64,000 bases of DNA from the NCBI GenBank assembly GCA_004154925.1, contig QJNS01000083.1, forward strand, positions 186,001-250,000. Direction: 5' to 3'. How positions within the stretch are numbered: the stretch's first letter is position 1; every line of letters starts with the position of its first letter. This document shows, piece after piece, positions 1-10,400 of this stretch. The translations under genes and the position numbers were made by a program. The notes under the pieces are model-generated. The model searched no databases, was not told the origin of the DNA, and saw nothing but the letters and a program-made list of their open reading frames with translations. This DNA is from Monosporascus cannonballus. Lineage: Eukaryota > Ascomycota > Sordariomycetes > Xylariales.

Positions 1-2345
1 AATTATAATATTTAACCTACTTAAAAATCTTCTGGTATACTTACTATTTTTTTAAAAAATAGTTTACAATTATTTAATTAGTACTTTTTTAAGTGTATTA
101 ATTTATACGTAAAAATTTTTTACAATATTAAAATTAAATAATCTTTTTTAATTTATTTGAAAAAATTGTTCTTAACAAAATTAACGCTGAAATATATTTA
201 ATTAGTTTTGATTAACTAACTAGTTAAATAAAAGTGAATAAAAAAACTAGTTATACTACTATATAATTTAAAAAAATCAGCAGTTCTAATGTTTAAGTAG
301 AAAACGTCTCGGAGCTTATTTTCTTATATTATTCTTCTTTTTTAAAGATATTGTCTGGATTCCTTATTAGGAAATAATTTCGACCTTATATCGTTTTTTT
401 CATAATCTAGTTCTTTTGACATTAGCGATTTCTCGATAATAGACATGCAGATCTGTCCGCTTAAGCGCGTTAAACTACCAAGCGTTAAAGTACGTCCTTA
501 TAACGCCGATATATCGCCGACCCATTGCTTATAGACCCTACCATCTCAAATCGCCGCTGAGTAACAAAGTCGGCCAAGTGCGTATAGATAGGTTGCTTGC
601 CTTGTAAGCGTCAACGAAGACCACGTTTCGACAACCCAGGTCTTAAATCTCTTAGATTCGAACCTTGACCTGATTGCGACTAGCAAACCAGTGCACCTAT
701 TAAGCGTTGGAATATGTAGGGGAATAAAAAAAACTAGCCATTCCGCTACATGACTAAAAGATCAGCGGCTTTAACTCTTAATAGGTTGGAAGTCATCCGG
801 ATTTAAGTGGGGAACGCGCCGGGCCCATTTTCTTCCTGAAATATATAAAAAGATGCCATAACAGGTGTAACGGCGGAATAATAAATGGGCGCTCACTAAA
901 AATTATTAGCTCCTTCCTATTTCCCAGTTTAGCTACGTCTTTTGTGGGCCGAGAAGTCGGTTTAAGATTCGGTGCCTTCATCCGGGATACTTAATTTGGC
1001 CCAGCTTATCGCAGGGCGCCTGTCAGCCGCGGTGTAGTCTGGTGATATCTATCGATTGACCCACTGTGGGGCTATCATGTGACACACGGGTCTCAGCTCC
1101 TAGAGCGGCGCACGTACCAATGCACACCCCCCCATTTGCACATCCCGAATTTTCCGACCTTTATACTTTAAAATCTACTAAATCCACAACAACAACAGAA
1201 AAACATATAAAGTTTTCTATTAAATTAACGAAAAAAATCAGAAATTATAACAGCATTTAATAGCTTTAGTTTTTGGGCAAAATAAAAGTAAAAAGTAATA
1301 TTATAATAAAAAAACTTAAAATAAAATATACTAAAATATAATAATTAATATATAACATATATATATTCTTTTTATAATGAGTTTATTAGGATAAATATTT
1401 AATGTTTTATAATAATGAATAAATATATATATATATATTGATAAATACTGTAAACTGAAATAAATGATTTAAAAAAGTTACTTATACATAAAATAATAAT
1501 TCTTGTATAAAATAAGATAATAAATATAAAAACTATATATAATTATAATATTATATACTATATATTACAACATTATGTAAAGTTTAAAGTTTTTATAAAA
1601 GTTTAAATATATAAAATATATGATAAACAGAAATATATATATATTTATAAAGTATAATTTAAGAGAAATTATAAATATAATATAATTTACAAAAAAATAG
1701 TTAATATTTAATGGTATTTAACGATTTTGAGTGATTTTTAGTGGTTTTTAATAAAATTTTCTTAAAATTATTAGTTTCACTAGTACTTTTCCGAATTATT
1801 AATTACGAAAAATTTTTATTGTAACAAATTTAATATAAATAAGTTATTTAAAATTACATTTGATATATTATATTAACTTACAGTATTTTAAATTATAAAA
1901 AATATTATTCAGCATATATTATGGAATTTTTTTAGCCTTAAAATCTTTAATAGTTTTATATAATATTATTTCGTATTTTTCCACAATTTTATAGATTTGA
2001 TATTTTAAAATAGAATTTAATTGATTTTTATTATACTTATATATTAAACATTAAAATTTTAAAAATTGTTTAAAACAGTTTTTATTTATATACTTTACTC
2101 TTTATAAAGTATAACTTAACGTTATAATTATTTTAAAATTGTATTTAATTATATATACCGTATATTTTAAAAGTTTATAACTTTTGTTTTTTTATAATAT
2201 AATTTTCTTTCATATTTAATATTACCGTTATCTTTTTATAAATTTGTAAAATTTAAATTTGAAATAATTCTTCAACTTTTAATTTATATTATACATATAT
2301 GGTATTAGTATTGTTAATGTTGTTGTGGATTTATTAACGTTTAAA
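1..2345. repeat. AT-rich decayed repeat block with an internal GC-richer island
   Basis: Positions 1-415 and 1150-2345 are almost pure A/T with no credible ORF. Positions about 416-1150 are closer to normal composition but also lack a coding frame. The AT-rich to normal change falls about 70 bases from the 3' end of the enoyl reductase gene, so this block borders the metabolite cluster. The composition and the transition-biased copy pair inside it (235-345 versus 721-850) fit a transposon or repeat degraded by RIP. No terminal repeats, transposase or reverse-transcriptase motif could be read, so the element class is unknown. Confidence 0.7.
235..850 (+). repeat. Direct repeat pair, one copy RIP-like mutated
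   Basis: The stretch at 235-345 (beginning gaataaaaaaactag) reappears at about 721-850 (gaataaaaaaaactag). Both continue through ATCAGC(A/G)G and TTTAAGT(A/G)G(A/G)(A/G)AACG to a shared ATTTTCTT tail. Most differences are C-to-T or G-to-A in the first copy, for example CATGA in copy 2 against TATAA in copy 1. Copy 2 has roughly 20 extra bases in the middle. The parent element is not identified. Confidence 0.6.
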
Positions 2346-2417
2346 ATATAACGGTCGGAAAATTCGAGGTGTGGAAATGGGTTGGGGGTGGGGGTGTCCG
2401 TTGGTACGTGCGCCGCT

Positions 2418-3614
2418 CTAGGACTTAGCGAGGTCGTGAACAAGCTTTACCCCGCTAATATCGCCCTTTCGCATCCTATCTAGACCCTTTATTATACCAT
2501 GGAAGCTATCGGAACCTTGGTCCAGAGGATGCGGGCGAATCTCCCCAGGCGTGTCAACCAGTGTCTGCGTGCCTTTGAACCAGCTCTCGGCAAAGGCTCT
2601 GTCCTTTGGACGGGCCGGCCTCGCAAATGGCCTTGGCCAACGGACCTCCTTACCGAACATGGTGTAGACAAGGATGTAATCAGGCCTAATATCCCGCCGC
2701 GTATGGGCTCGCAGCGGTATAGGGTTCAACCCCATGTATTTGCCGCCGCCAAGACCGATAGCTGAGTAGCAGGCCCTCATAGAGCTGAGATCGGTGATGC
2801 AGTCGAGCGCATACGCGAGTGTCTCAGCCGTATATCGTCGAATGTCATCACCGCAGCTGGGAGAGTGGTAGTCGAATGCCTCTTGGGCCCCAAGCGTCTT
2901 GACCATGGCAAAATTCCGCGGAGAACATGTACACACAGGCACAAGCCCAGATTTGCGAATCATCTGCAGCGCCATAGCACCACAGACCGTGCTCCCGCCG
3001 TACACCAGTACGTATGGGCCGAGTCGGACCTTTTCCGGCGTTCCGAGTGCGGATGGTGGTGGTGGTGTAAGATTTCCCTTCCGTCCCCCCCTAATGTGGA
3101 TAGGAGGTGCGGCTCTGTCTTCCCCCGCATCTTTCGCCTCCTCCCGCTGGTGGTACTTGTAGGGGAGTGGGAGACGCCATAGGTTGTATACCGCCATCCC
3201 TACAGTTGGGAGTGCAGCGCCGAGGGTCGCACCCTGTCGATATGACAGGTGAGAGGGGAGCAGGTAGACCAAGTCCCCTGCCACGGCCACGTACTCCGCA
3301 AAAGCGCCGTTGTCAGGTCGATTTGGGTTGTTCCCACAGACGCAGCCGAACACCGCCACTCCTACCTTTAACTGGTCGTTCTTGACTGACGGGCCCACCC
3401 TAACCACATCCCCTGCAAACTCGCATCCTATGGTTGCTCCAATATGTGGCGCCATGTCTAGCATCTTGACGTCGACGGGATTGATTCCCACACATCTTAC
3501 GCGAACGAGGATTTCGTCCTCCTCGAAAGCTGGCAGTGGACATGCCTCGTGCAGCTCAACCTCCCTCGGACCCCGAGCTTTTAAAGCTCGTTGGCTGATC
3601 GGCAATGGTTCCAT
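2418..3614 (-). CDS. Trans-acting enoyl reductase (MDR/zinc-type dehydrogenase fold) partner of the PKS-NRPS
   Basis: A 398-residue protein on one uninterrupted frame. Family knowledge: such stand-alone enoyl reductases (LovC, TenC, CcsC type) dock on a reducing PKS and use NADPH to saturate chosen double bonds, because the ER domain of the synthase itself is dead. Visible are the N-terminal GroES-like part (VGINPVDVKMLD, GCEFAGDVV), the conserved LPSHLSYRQGATLG region, the Rossmann motif VLVYGGSTVCG near residue 206, and a C-terminal KGLDRMRKGDISGVKLV tail typical of the family. A 30-40 residue charged and Pro-rich stretch before the Rossmann motif looks like a lineage insertion; I see no need for an intron. 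It is divergently transcribed from the PKS-NRPS across an 806-bp shared promoter, which supports co-regulation. Confidence 0.9.
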   Translation of the reverse strand: MEPLPISQRALKARGPREVELHEACPLPAFEEDEILVRVRCVGINPVDVKMLDMAPHIGATIGCEFAGDVVRVGPSVKNDQLKVGVAVFGCVCGNNPNRPDNGAFAEYVAVAGDLVYLLPSHLSYRQGATLGAALPTVGMAVYNLWRLPLPYKYHQREEAKDAGEDRAAPPIHIRGGRKGNLTPPPPSALGTPEKVRLGPYVLVYGGSTVCGAMALQMIRKSGLVPVCTCSPRNFAMVKTLGAQEAFDYHSPSCGDDIRRYTAETLAYALDCITDLSSMRACYSAIGLGGGKYMGLNPIPLRAHTRRDIRPDYILVYTMFGKEVRWPRPFARPARPKDRAFAESWFKGTQTLVDTPGEIRPHPLDQGSDSFHGIIKGLDRMRKGDISGVKLVHDLAKS

Positions 3615-3867
3615 TAATACAAGTAAAATGTTGGATTTTGTCGATGCCGTCTTCGAGCTCTGTCAAAGGAAGAGAGACGACGTTGATCACATAGAGAAGG
3701 GCACACGGAGAGACGCAACGTGGAATCTATATACATCTTTGCACAGGCCCTAAGGCTCTAACTATTGGTGGTGTTTAGATTTCAAACCTAGCCCTTCGCC
3801 TAAGGTCCCTTGCTACCAACGCCGTGATTCACCTGACGCTTCAGGTCCGGAATCTACCGGCTTGTGA

Positions 3868-3875
3868 TCCGCGGA
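3868..3875. promoter_or_regulatory. Candidate Zn2Cys6 binding palindrome TCCGCGGA
   Basis: A perfect 8-bp palindrome with back-to-back CCG/CGG half sites. Zn2Cys6 regulators typically bind CGG-type triplets in inverted or everted pairs. The same CCGCGG core lies upstream of the regulator gene, between the MFS and SDR genes, between the two P450 genes, and upstream of the FAD oxidoreductase. Binding is inferred, not shown. Confidence 0.4.
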
Positions 3876-3907
3876 CACCGGGCGGCGACGGGAAACGGCC
3901 CCAGTCA

Positions 3908-4075
3908 TCCGGGGAGATAATATGTAGGAATTATACGGTAGCGGATCTCTCCAACCTTTGTTGTCCGGGGAGATAATATGCGGAAGTTATGCGGCAGAAT
4001 ATTTCACCGCCCTCCATTATCCGGGGAGATAATATGCAGGAGCCATGCGGCAGGGTGTCTTACATCTAGCATCTT
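3908..4075 (+). repeat. Three tandem 56-bp repeats with GATA-type sites
   Basis: TCCGGGGAGATAATATG starts at 3908, 3964 and 4020, giving an exact 56-bp period. A second conserved stretch of the form GGA..(T/C).AT(A/G)CGG(T/C)AG follows in each unit, while the rest of the unit diverges. Each unit contains AGATAA, which matches the HGATAR site of fungal GATA factors (AreA/NIT2). The array lies 350-510 bp upstream of the PKS-NRPS start. A shorter copy, TCCGGGGAGATAA, lies at 31486-31498 upstream of the SDR gene. Confidence 0.8.
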
Positions 4076-4420
4076 CGGAACACGAACGTATCGGCGTAGC
4101 CGAGCTCCGGAAGGACGTTGGGCATGGACGCAACGCCTGTGTTTTCCGGGTCTGGAATCTTGATCATACAAACTCCGTTGTGAGGCTCCGTGTTAATTAG
4201 GAGCGGACATGGATCTGCGGTGGTCAACACGGAGGTAAGGTAGCTCAACAGAGCAGACAGAGACGGAAATTCCCTCAGGAATGTTCTCTTGTTCTGCCAC
4301 TCAAATAGCAATAGGATAAGACGCACTATCTCAAGGTCCCCTGAAAGTAACTCACTCACACCATCAACTCTATGGCGTGAACTTCAATGATTTTTTGTTC
4401 GCTCCAAACTCTGAGACAAG

Positions 4421-7400
4421 ATGTCTAAGCCAGTGGGCATCATCGGGTCGGCATGTCGCTTCCCAGGCGGAGCAGATTCGCCATCCAAGCTGTGGGAGTT
4501 GCTGAAAGACCCCAAAGACATTCTGAGCGAATTCCCTCAGGACAGGCTGAACCTATGGAGCTTTTACCATCAAAACGGCGAGCACCATGGCAGCACAGAC
4601 GTGCAGAACAAAAGCTACCTCCTATCGGAAGATATTCGCTTGTTTGACTCGTCCTTTTTCCGCATCAGTCCTTCAGAAGCAGACTGTATGGACCCACAGC
4701 AGCGTATGCTTCTGGAAACCGTTTACGAGGCCCTCGAGTCGGCCGGTTGCTCTCTTGGCCAAGTGAAAGCTTCGCTGACGTCAGTCTACGCCGGATTAAT
4801 GAACGGCGACTACGCCGACATTCAAGCGCGCGACCTCGAGATGATGGCAACGCACCACGGCATTGGCACGCACCGGAGCATCCTGTCGAATCGTATCTCG
4901 TATTTTCTAGACATTAAGGGCGCATCCATGACTATAGACACGGCCTGTTCCAGCTCCTTAGTAGCCATGCACCAAGCGGTGCAGAGCTTACGGCTCGGTG
5001 AGAGCGACATGGCCATCGTTGCTGGAGCCAACCTTATACTCGACCCAACCATGTACGTGGCCGAGTCGAAGCTACATATGCTCTCCCCAGACTCCCGATC
5101 TCGTATGTGGGATGCGGCGGCCAACGGCTACGCTCGTGGAGAGGGCTTTGCAGCCATCGTACTGAAGCTACTCGACAAGGCGATTTGCGACGGAGACCAG
5201 GTCGAGTGCATTGTCCGAGGCAGCGCCGTGAACTCGGATGGTCGAACCATGGGCATCACGGTACCAAGTGCCACGGCGCAGACAGAGCTAATCAGGCAGG
5301 CGTATCGAGACGCCGGTCTAGACCCTCTTGTCGAACGCTGCCAGTTTTTCGAGGCCCACGGGACTGGCACCCGGGCCGGAGACCCAGTGGAAGCAAGGGC
5401 TATCCGGAACGCCTTCTTCCCGGAAGGGCACGACGATTCGGCCCCCTTAGAAAAGCTGTTAGTAGGCTCCATCAAGACAGTCGTCGGGCATCTCGAGGGC
5501 TGTGCCGGGCTGGCTGGGGTGCTGAAGGCGTCTCTTGCCATGCAGAACCAGACTATCCCACCTAACATGCACTTTTCCGAGCTAAACCCCGGCATTGAGC
5601 CCTTCTATGACCGTCTCGAGGTTCCCATCAAGGCGATAGAGTGGCCCAAAGTCCCAAAGGGTTCGCCTCTTCGAACCAGCGTCAACAGCTTCGGCTTCGG
5701 CGGCACAAACGCTCATGTCGTTCTCGAGAGCTTCCAGGAGGTGCGCATACGGAAGCAGCAGGATGAGGAGCATGACGAGGATGAGAGGTTTGTTGGGCCG
5801 CTGATCCTGTCCGCAAATACTCGGGACTCGCTCGTGCGATCAGTCCAAGCCCACGCTGATTACATCCGCAACAACAAGCACCTTGATCTCGGCGACCTGG
5901 CATGGACGCTGCAGTTTAGACGCACGCACTTTAACAGCCGCGTCTTCTTCTCGGGCGCCACGCGCAGTAAGCTGCTGTCGTACATGGACACCTTTGTTGC
6001 CGACAACAACTCGGCTGCCGGCGGTGAAAGCCATCCCCCAACCCTTCCCGGCGATGACGGCTGTGCCATTCTGGGTATCTTCACCGGCCAGGGCGCCCAG
6101 TGGCCGTCTATGGGCCGCAATTTGATTCAACACAGCCCCCTCTTCCGCGAATCTATCGCCCAGTGCGAGGAGTCACTGGCTGCGTTGGGTGGAGATGCGC
6201 CGTCGTGGTCTCTTGCGAAGGAGCTTCTCGCCGAAAGGGACAATTCGCGCGTCGGTGAGGCAGCTATCTCGCAGCCCCTTTGCACGGCCGTCCAGATCGG
6301 CCTTGTCGACCTCTTGCGCGCCAGTGGCATTGCTTTGCGCAGTGTCGTGGGCCATTCGTCTGGCGAGATCGCTGCCGTGTATGCGGCCGGCATCATCTCA
6401 GCCCATGACGCTATCCGAATCGCATACTATCGTGGCTTCCACGCACGGTTAGCCAAGGGGCCCAAGGGCCAGGGTGGTGCCATGTTAGCCGCAAGCCTGT
6501 CGTTTGAGAGTGCTACTGAGCTCTGTGCAAGGCCAAAGTTTACCGGACGTGTTAATGTCGCAGCTGCAAATGCCCCTACCAGTGTCACGCTGTCAGGAGA
6601 CGCAGATGCCATTGACGAGCTAAAGACCGAGTTGGACGCGGGGAAGACATTTTGTAGGAAGCTAAATGTCGACACCGCTTATCATTCGCATCACATGAAG
6701 CCCTGCGCGGCTGCTTATCTCGAATCTCTGACCGCGTGTGACATCCAGGTCCAACGGCCTAACGAGAGCTGTATCTGGGTGTCGAGCGTGCATGGAGACG
6801 CGGAGCTTGCGCTGGATGAAGAAGACGACGGTGCTCTAGTTGTTCTGAAGGGTCAATATTGGGTAGACAATCTTCTTAGTCCAGTCTTGTTTGCACCGGC
6901 GGTAGAGTGCTCCCTCTGGAGAGTCGGACCCTTCGACATCGTAACCGAGGTTGGGCCCCATCCAGCGCTCAAGGGTCCTAGCACGCAGATCTTCAAGGCC
7001 TCGCTGGGCTCTTCGCTTCCGTACTTCAGCATTATGCGCCGCGGAGACGACGAAGTCGAGGCTTTCTCAGGAGGCCTGGGCTATTTCTGGGAACACTTTG
7101 GGACTGCGGCCTTGATTGACTTTGAAGGATACCGCAGAGCCTTCATCGACCAACCAGACGGGGGCAGACCACCACGACTGGTCAAGGGACTGCCCTCGTA
7201 CTGCTGGGACCACAGCAGGGTGCATTGGAAAGAGTCGCGCATCTCACACAACTTCCGGCTAAGAGACCGACATATCCACGAGATTTTGGGCCGTAGAGCA
7301 GTAGATGACACGCCTGAGCTGCTACGTTGGCGCAACATTCTCCGTCCGGCTGAGTTTTCCTGGGTTAGAGACCACGTGTTCCAGGGCCAAATCGTTCTTC

Positions 7401-10400
7401 CGGGCGCCGCCTATGTCGCTGCCATTGTGGAGACGGTCAAAGTCCTCGCCGACGGAAAGCCTATCATGCTTGTCGAGCTCGTGGATGTCAAGATACCCAG
7501 AGCAGTTGTCCTGCAAGAGAACAAATCGACCGAGCTTATTACTACTCTTGGTCCGATCGTTCGAAAGAGCGGCAACGTACTGTCAGCTAATTTCGCCTTC
7601 TCGGCAGCCTCGGCAGATGACGCGGTCGCCGTGCTCAAGACAACATGTATTGGACGCGTCGAGGTCTATGTCGGCGAAAGCAATGATTCCGAACAGCAGC
7701 GGCTGTTGCCATTACCCAGTCGACCACCACCCAACCTCAGTGTCGTTGATATTGAAGCATTCTACACCACCCTTAAGGAGCTAGGCATCAACTATCAGGG
7801 CACATTCCGCGCAATCAAGTCGGCCCAACGGACGTTGGGCTATGCCTCCACTCTGGCGTCGTGGGACGCCGCAGACCTTGTTGGCTCTTACTCACTTCAC
7901 CCCGCCATCCTGGACATCGGGTTCCAGGCCGTGTTGGCAGCATTTGCATCGCCGCAGACCGGCCAGATGTGGACCATGTACCTTCCGGTGCGGATCCGAC
8001 GAGCGACTATTCATCTGGGTAGCCTGCCTCGTCACGGCGCGTCCGACACGGAGATCAGCGCGCACACCTCAGCTCAAGTGACGGCCTCGTCGGCCCAGGG
8101 GCTGAAGGGCGACCTGCAGATCATGTTCGGCTCTCACGTGGGTGTGCAGATCGAGGGCGTCGAGCTGCAAGTGACCGGAAACTGTATGGTCGGCAGCGAC
8201 CGGCTGCTGTTTTCCAATACTGTTTGGGACAGCGACATCTCGACGGGCATCGACAAGGTCGTGCTGGAGCGGCAGACGGACCCTGCGGCCAATGAGGAGC
8301 TGCTCGAGGCCCTTGCCCGTACGTCGCTCTACTACTATCGCACTCTGCTAGACACTATCTCGCCTCGCGAGGTCAAGAGCCTAGCTTGGCACCAGCAAAT
8401 GTTCTGGCAGTCGGCACAGCACTGGGTCGACGAGGTCCGCGCCGGGCGCCACCCGACGGTCAAGCGTGAGTGGCTCGAGGACTCGCGCGAGGCCGTGTGG
8501 AAGCAGGCTGAGGGGTGCCAAGATACTATAGATATCCTCATTATGCGCGCCCTGGGCGAGAATCTGCCTTCGATCGCGCGCGGCGAGACGCAACCGCTCG
8601 AGATCATGATGGAGAACGACATGCTGAGCCGGTTTTATGTTGAATCATATGGGCTCGACGGCATGAACGACCACATTGCGCGCGCGCTCGCCCAAATTAC
8701 CCATCGGTATCCCCAAGCCAATATCCTCGAGATCGGTGCGGGTTCCGGAGGAACTACCCGGAAAGCGCTACGCGCAATTGGCAACGCGTTCAGCCATTAC
8801 ACGTTTACTGACATCTCGTCGGGATTCTTCGAAAAGGGAGCCGAGAAGTTCTCCGCGTGGCGCCGGAAGATGACATTCAAAGTCTGTGATATCGAGAAAG
8901 ACCCCATCGAGCAAGGCTTCGCTGAAGAGGCTTACGACATCATCGTGGCTGCTAATGTTCTGCACGCCACGCGCTGCCTTGCCGACACGATGCGCCATGT
9001 CAGACGTCTGCTGAAGCCGGGCGGCTATCTGGTTATAATGGAGATCACGGGCGATCTCTTGCGCCTGGGCTTCATCATGGGTTCGCTGCCGGGATGGTGG
9101 CTTGGTCCACAGGTGGGCGATGAGGGTCGTCAATGGGCTCCTGGCATCTCGCCCGTGCAGTGGGACGATCTCCTGCAACGCACCGGCTTTTCGGGCGTCA
9201 ACCAGATCGCGACGGATAATGCAGTGTCCGACCAGCACTACGTCTCTACGCTGGTGAGCCAGGCTGTCGACGACAAGTTTGATGTGCTGCGTAATCCTCT
9301 GTCGAATTTGAGTGTGGTCACAGTCCTGCCTCATAAGCTTCTGATCTTAGGCGGTAAGACGCTCCCCGTGGCTAGACTAGCTAGAGACATGAAGAAGGTG
9401 CTCGCCTCTTGGGGTACCCCCGTGGAGACAGTCCCCAGCCTCGACCGGCTTACCCTTGGCCCTGACCAGCGGGTGTCGGTCATCAGTCTGACTGAGCTCG
9501 ATCAGCCACTGTTCGCCCAGGAGATGACAGCGACAAGACTGGGAAAACTCCAGACTCTCCTCAATGCGTCCGAGTCTGTTCTCTGGGCAACAGCCGGGAG
9601 CAGGGGCTCCAGCCCAGCCTCCAACATGTTTGTCGGTATCGCTCGGGCCTTGCGCACAGAACGAAGCGACATAAACTTGCAGCTCGTGGATTTCGGCAAG
9701 CCATTGGATGCGAACGCTGTGGTGCTGACTGAATATTTTCTTCGATTAGCTCTAGCAAAACAGCAGGACTATATTGATAAGCCCATGCTGTGGACCACCG
9801 AGGCCGAGGTCGCTCTCGATGGAGAGACGTTGCTTATCCCGCGCCTCATCCCGGATAAACTGCGCAACGAGAGATACAATGCCTCGCGGCGTATTATCAA
9901 CAAGGAAGTCACCTTGGCAAGCTCAGAAGTCGAGGTGGGCACCCACGCAGGTGTGGTGTCGCTGTTAGGAGTGGACACTACTCTTTCTCGCCGTTTGATG
10001 ACGCCTCATACCCATGAACAGGTCATCCTTGACGTCCATCTGTCAGTGGCGCTTCCCCATCCGGACCAGCAGTACTTCCTCTGCTATGGCTCAATCGAGC
10101 CTGACCATAGTAAGAAGGCCTTTGTTGTGACCCGGCTAAATCGGTCTGTCATTCTCTGCGGTTCCCATGACACTTTTCAGCTTGATTCCACGCCCTTTGG
10201 AGGAGAAGCATCAACCGTCGAAGCATTTGCTGGGCAGCTCATTGCTCGTAGCCTCGCATCCAGCCTTCCTCGACAAGGAGCCGTCTTAGTGTATGAGCCG
10301 CCATCTGTGAACTTTGCCAGAGTTATTGAGTCTAGCAGTCTGTGGAAAGGCCGCAAAGTCTCCTATGCAACTTCGAGAATGGATACTTCTCTGCCTGCAG

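Larger units (their letters stand above)
3615..4420. promoter_or_regulatory. Bidirectional promoter between enoyl reductase and PKS-NRPS
   Basis: This 806-bp space separates the two start codons. It contains one perfect TCCGCGGA palindrome (3868-3875), also seen at other cluster promoters, and three 56-bp repeats with AGATAA (3908-4075). The PKS-NRPS start at 4421 has the favourable context acaagATGtc. Short ORFs inside show no recognisable protein. Confidence 0.65.

Noticed and set aside
3310..3753. 147-codon plus-strand ORF over the enoyl reductase start
   Set aside because: Antisense shadow of the enoyl reductase; no recognisable protein.
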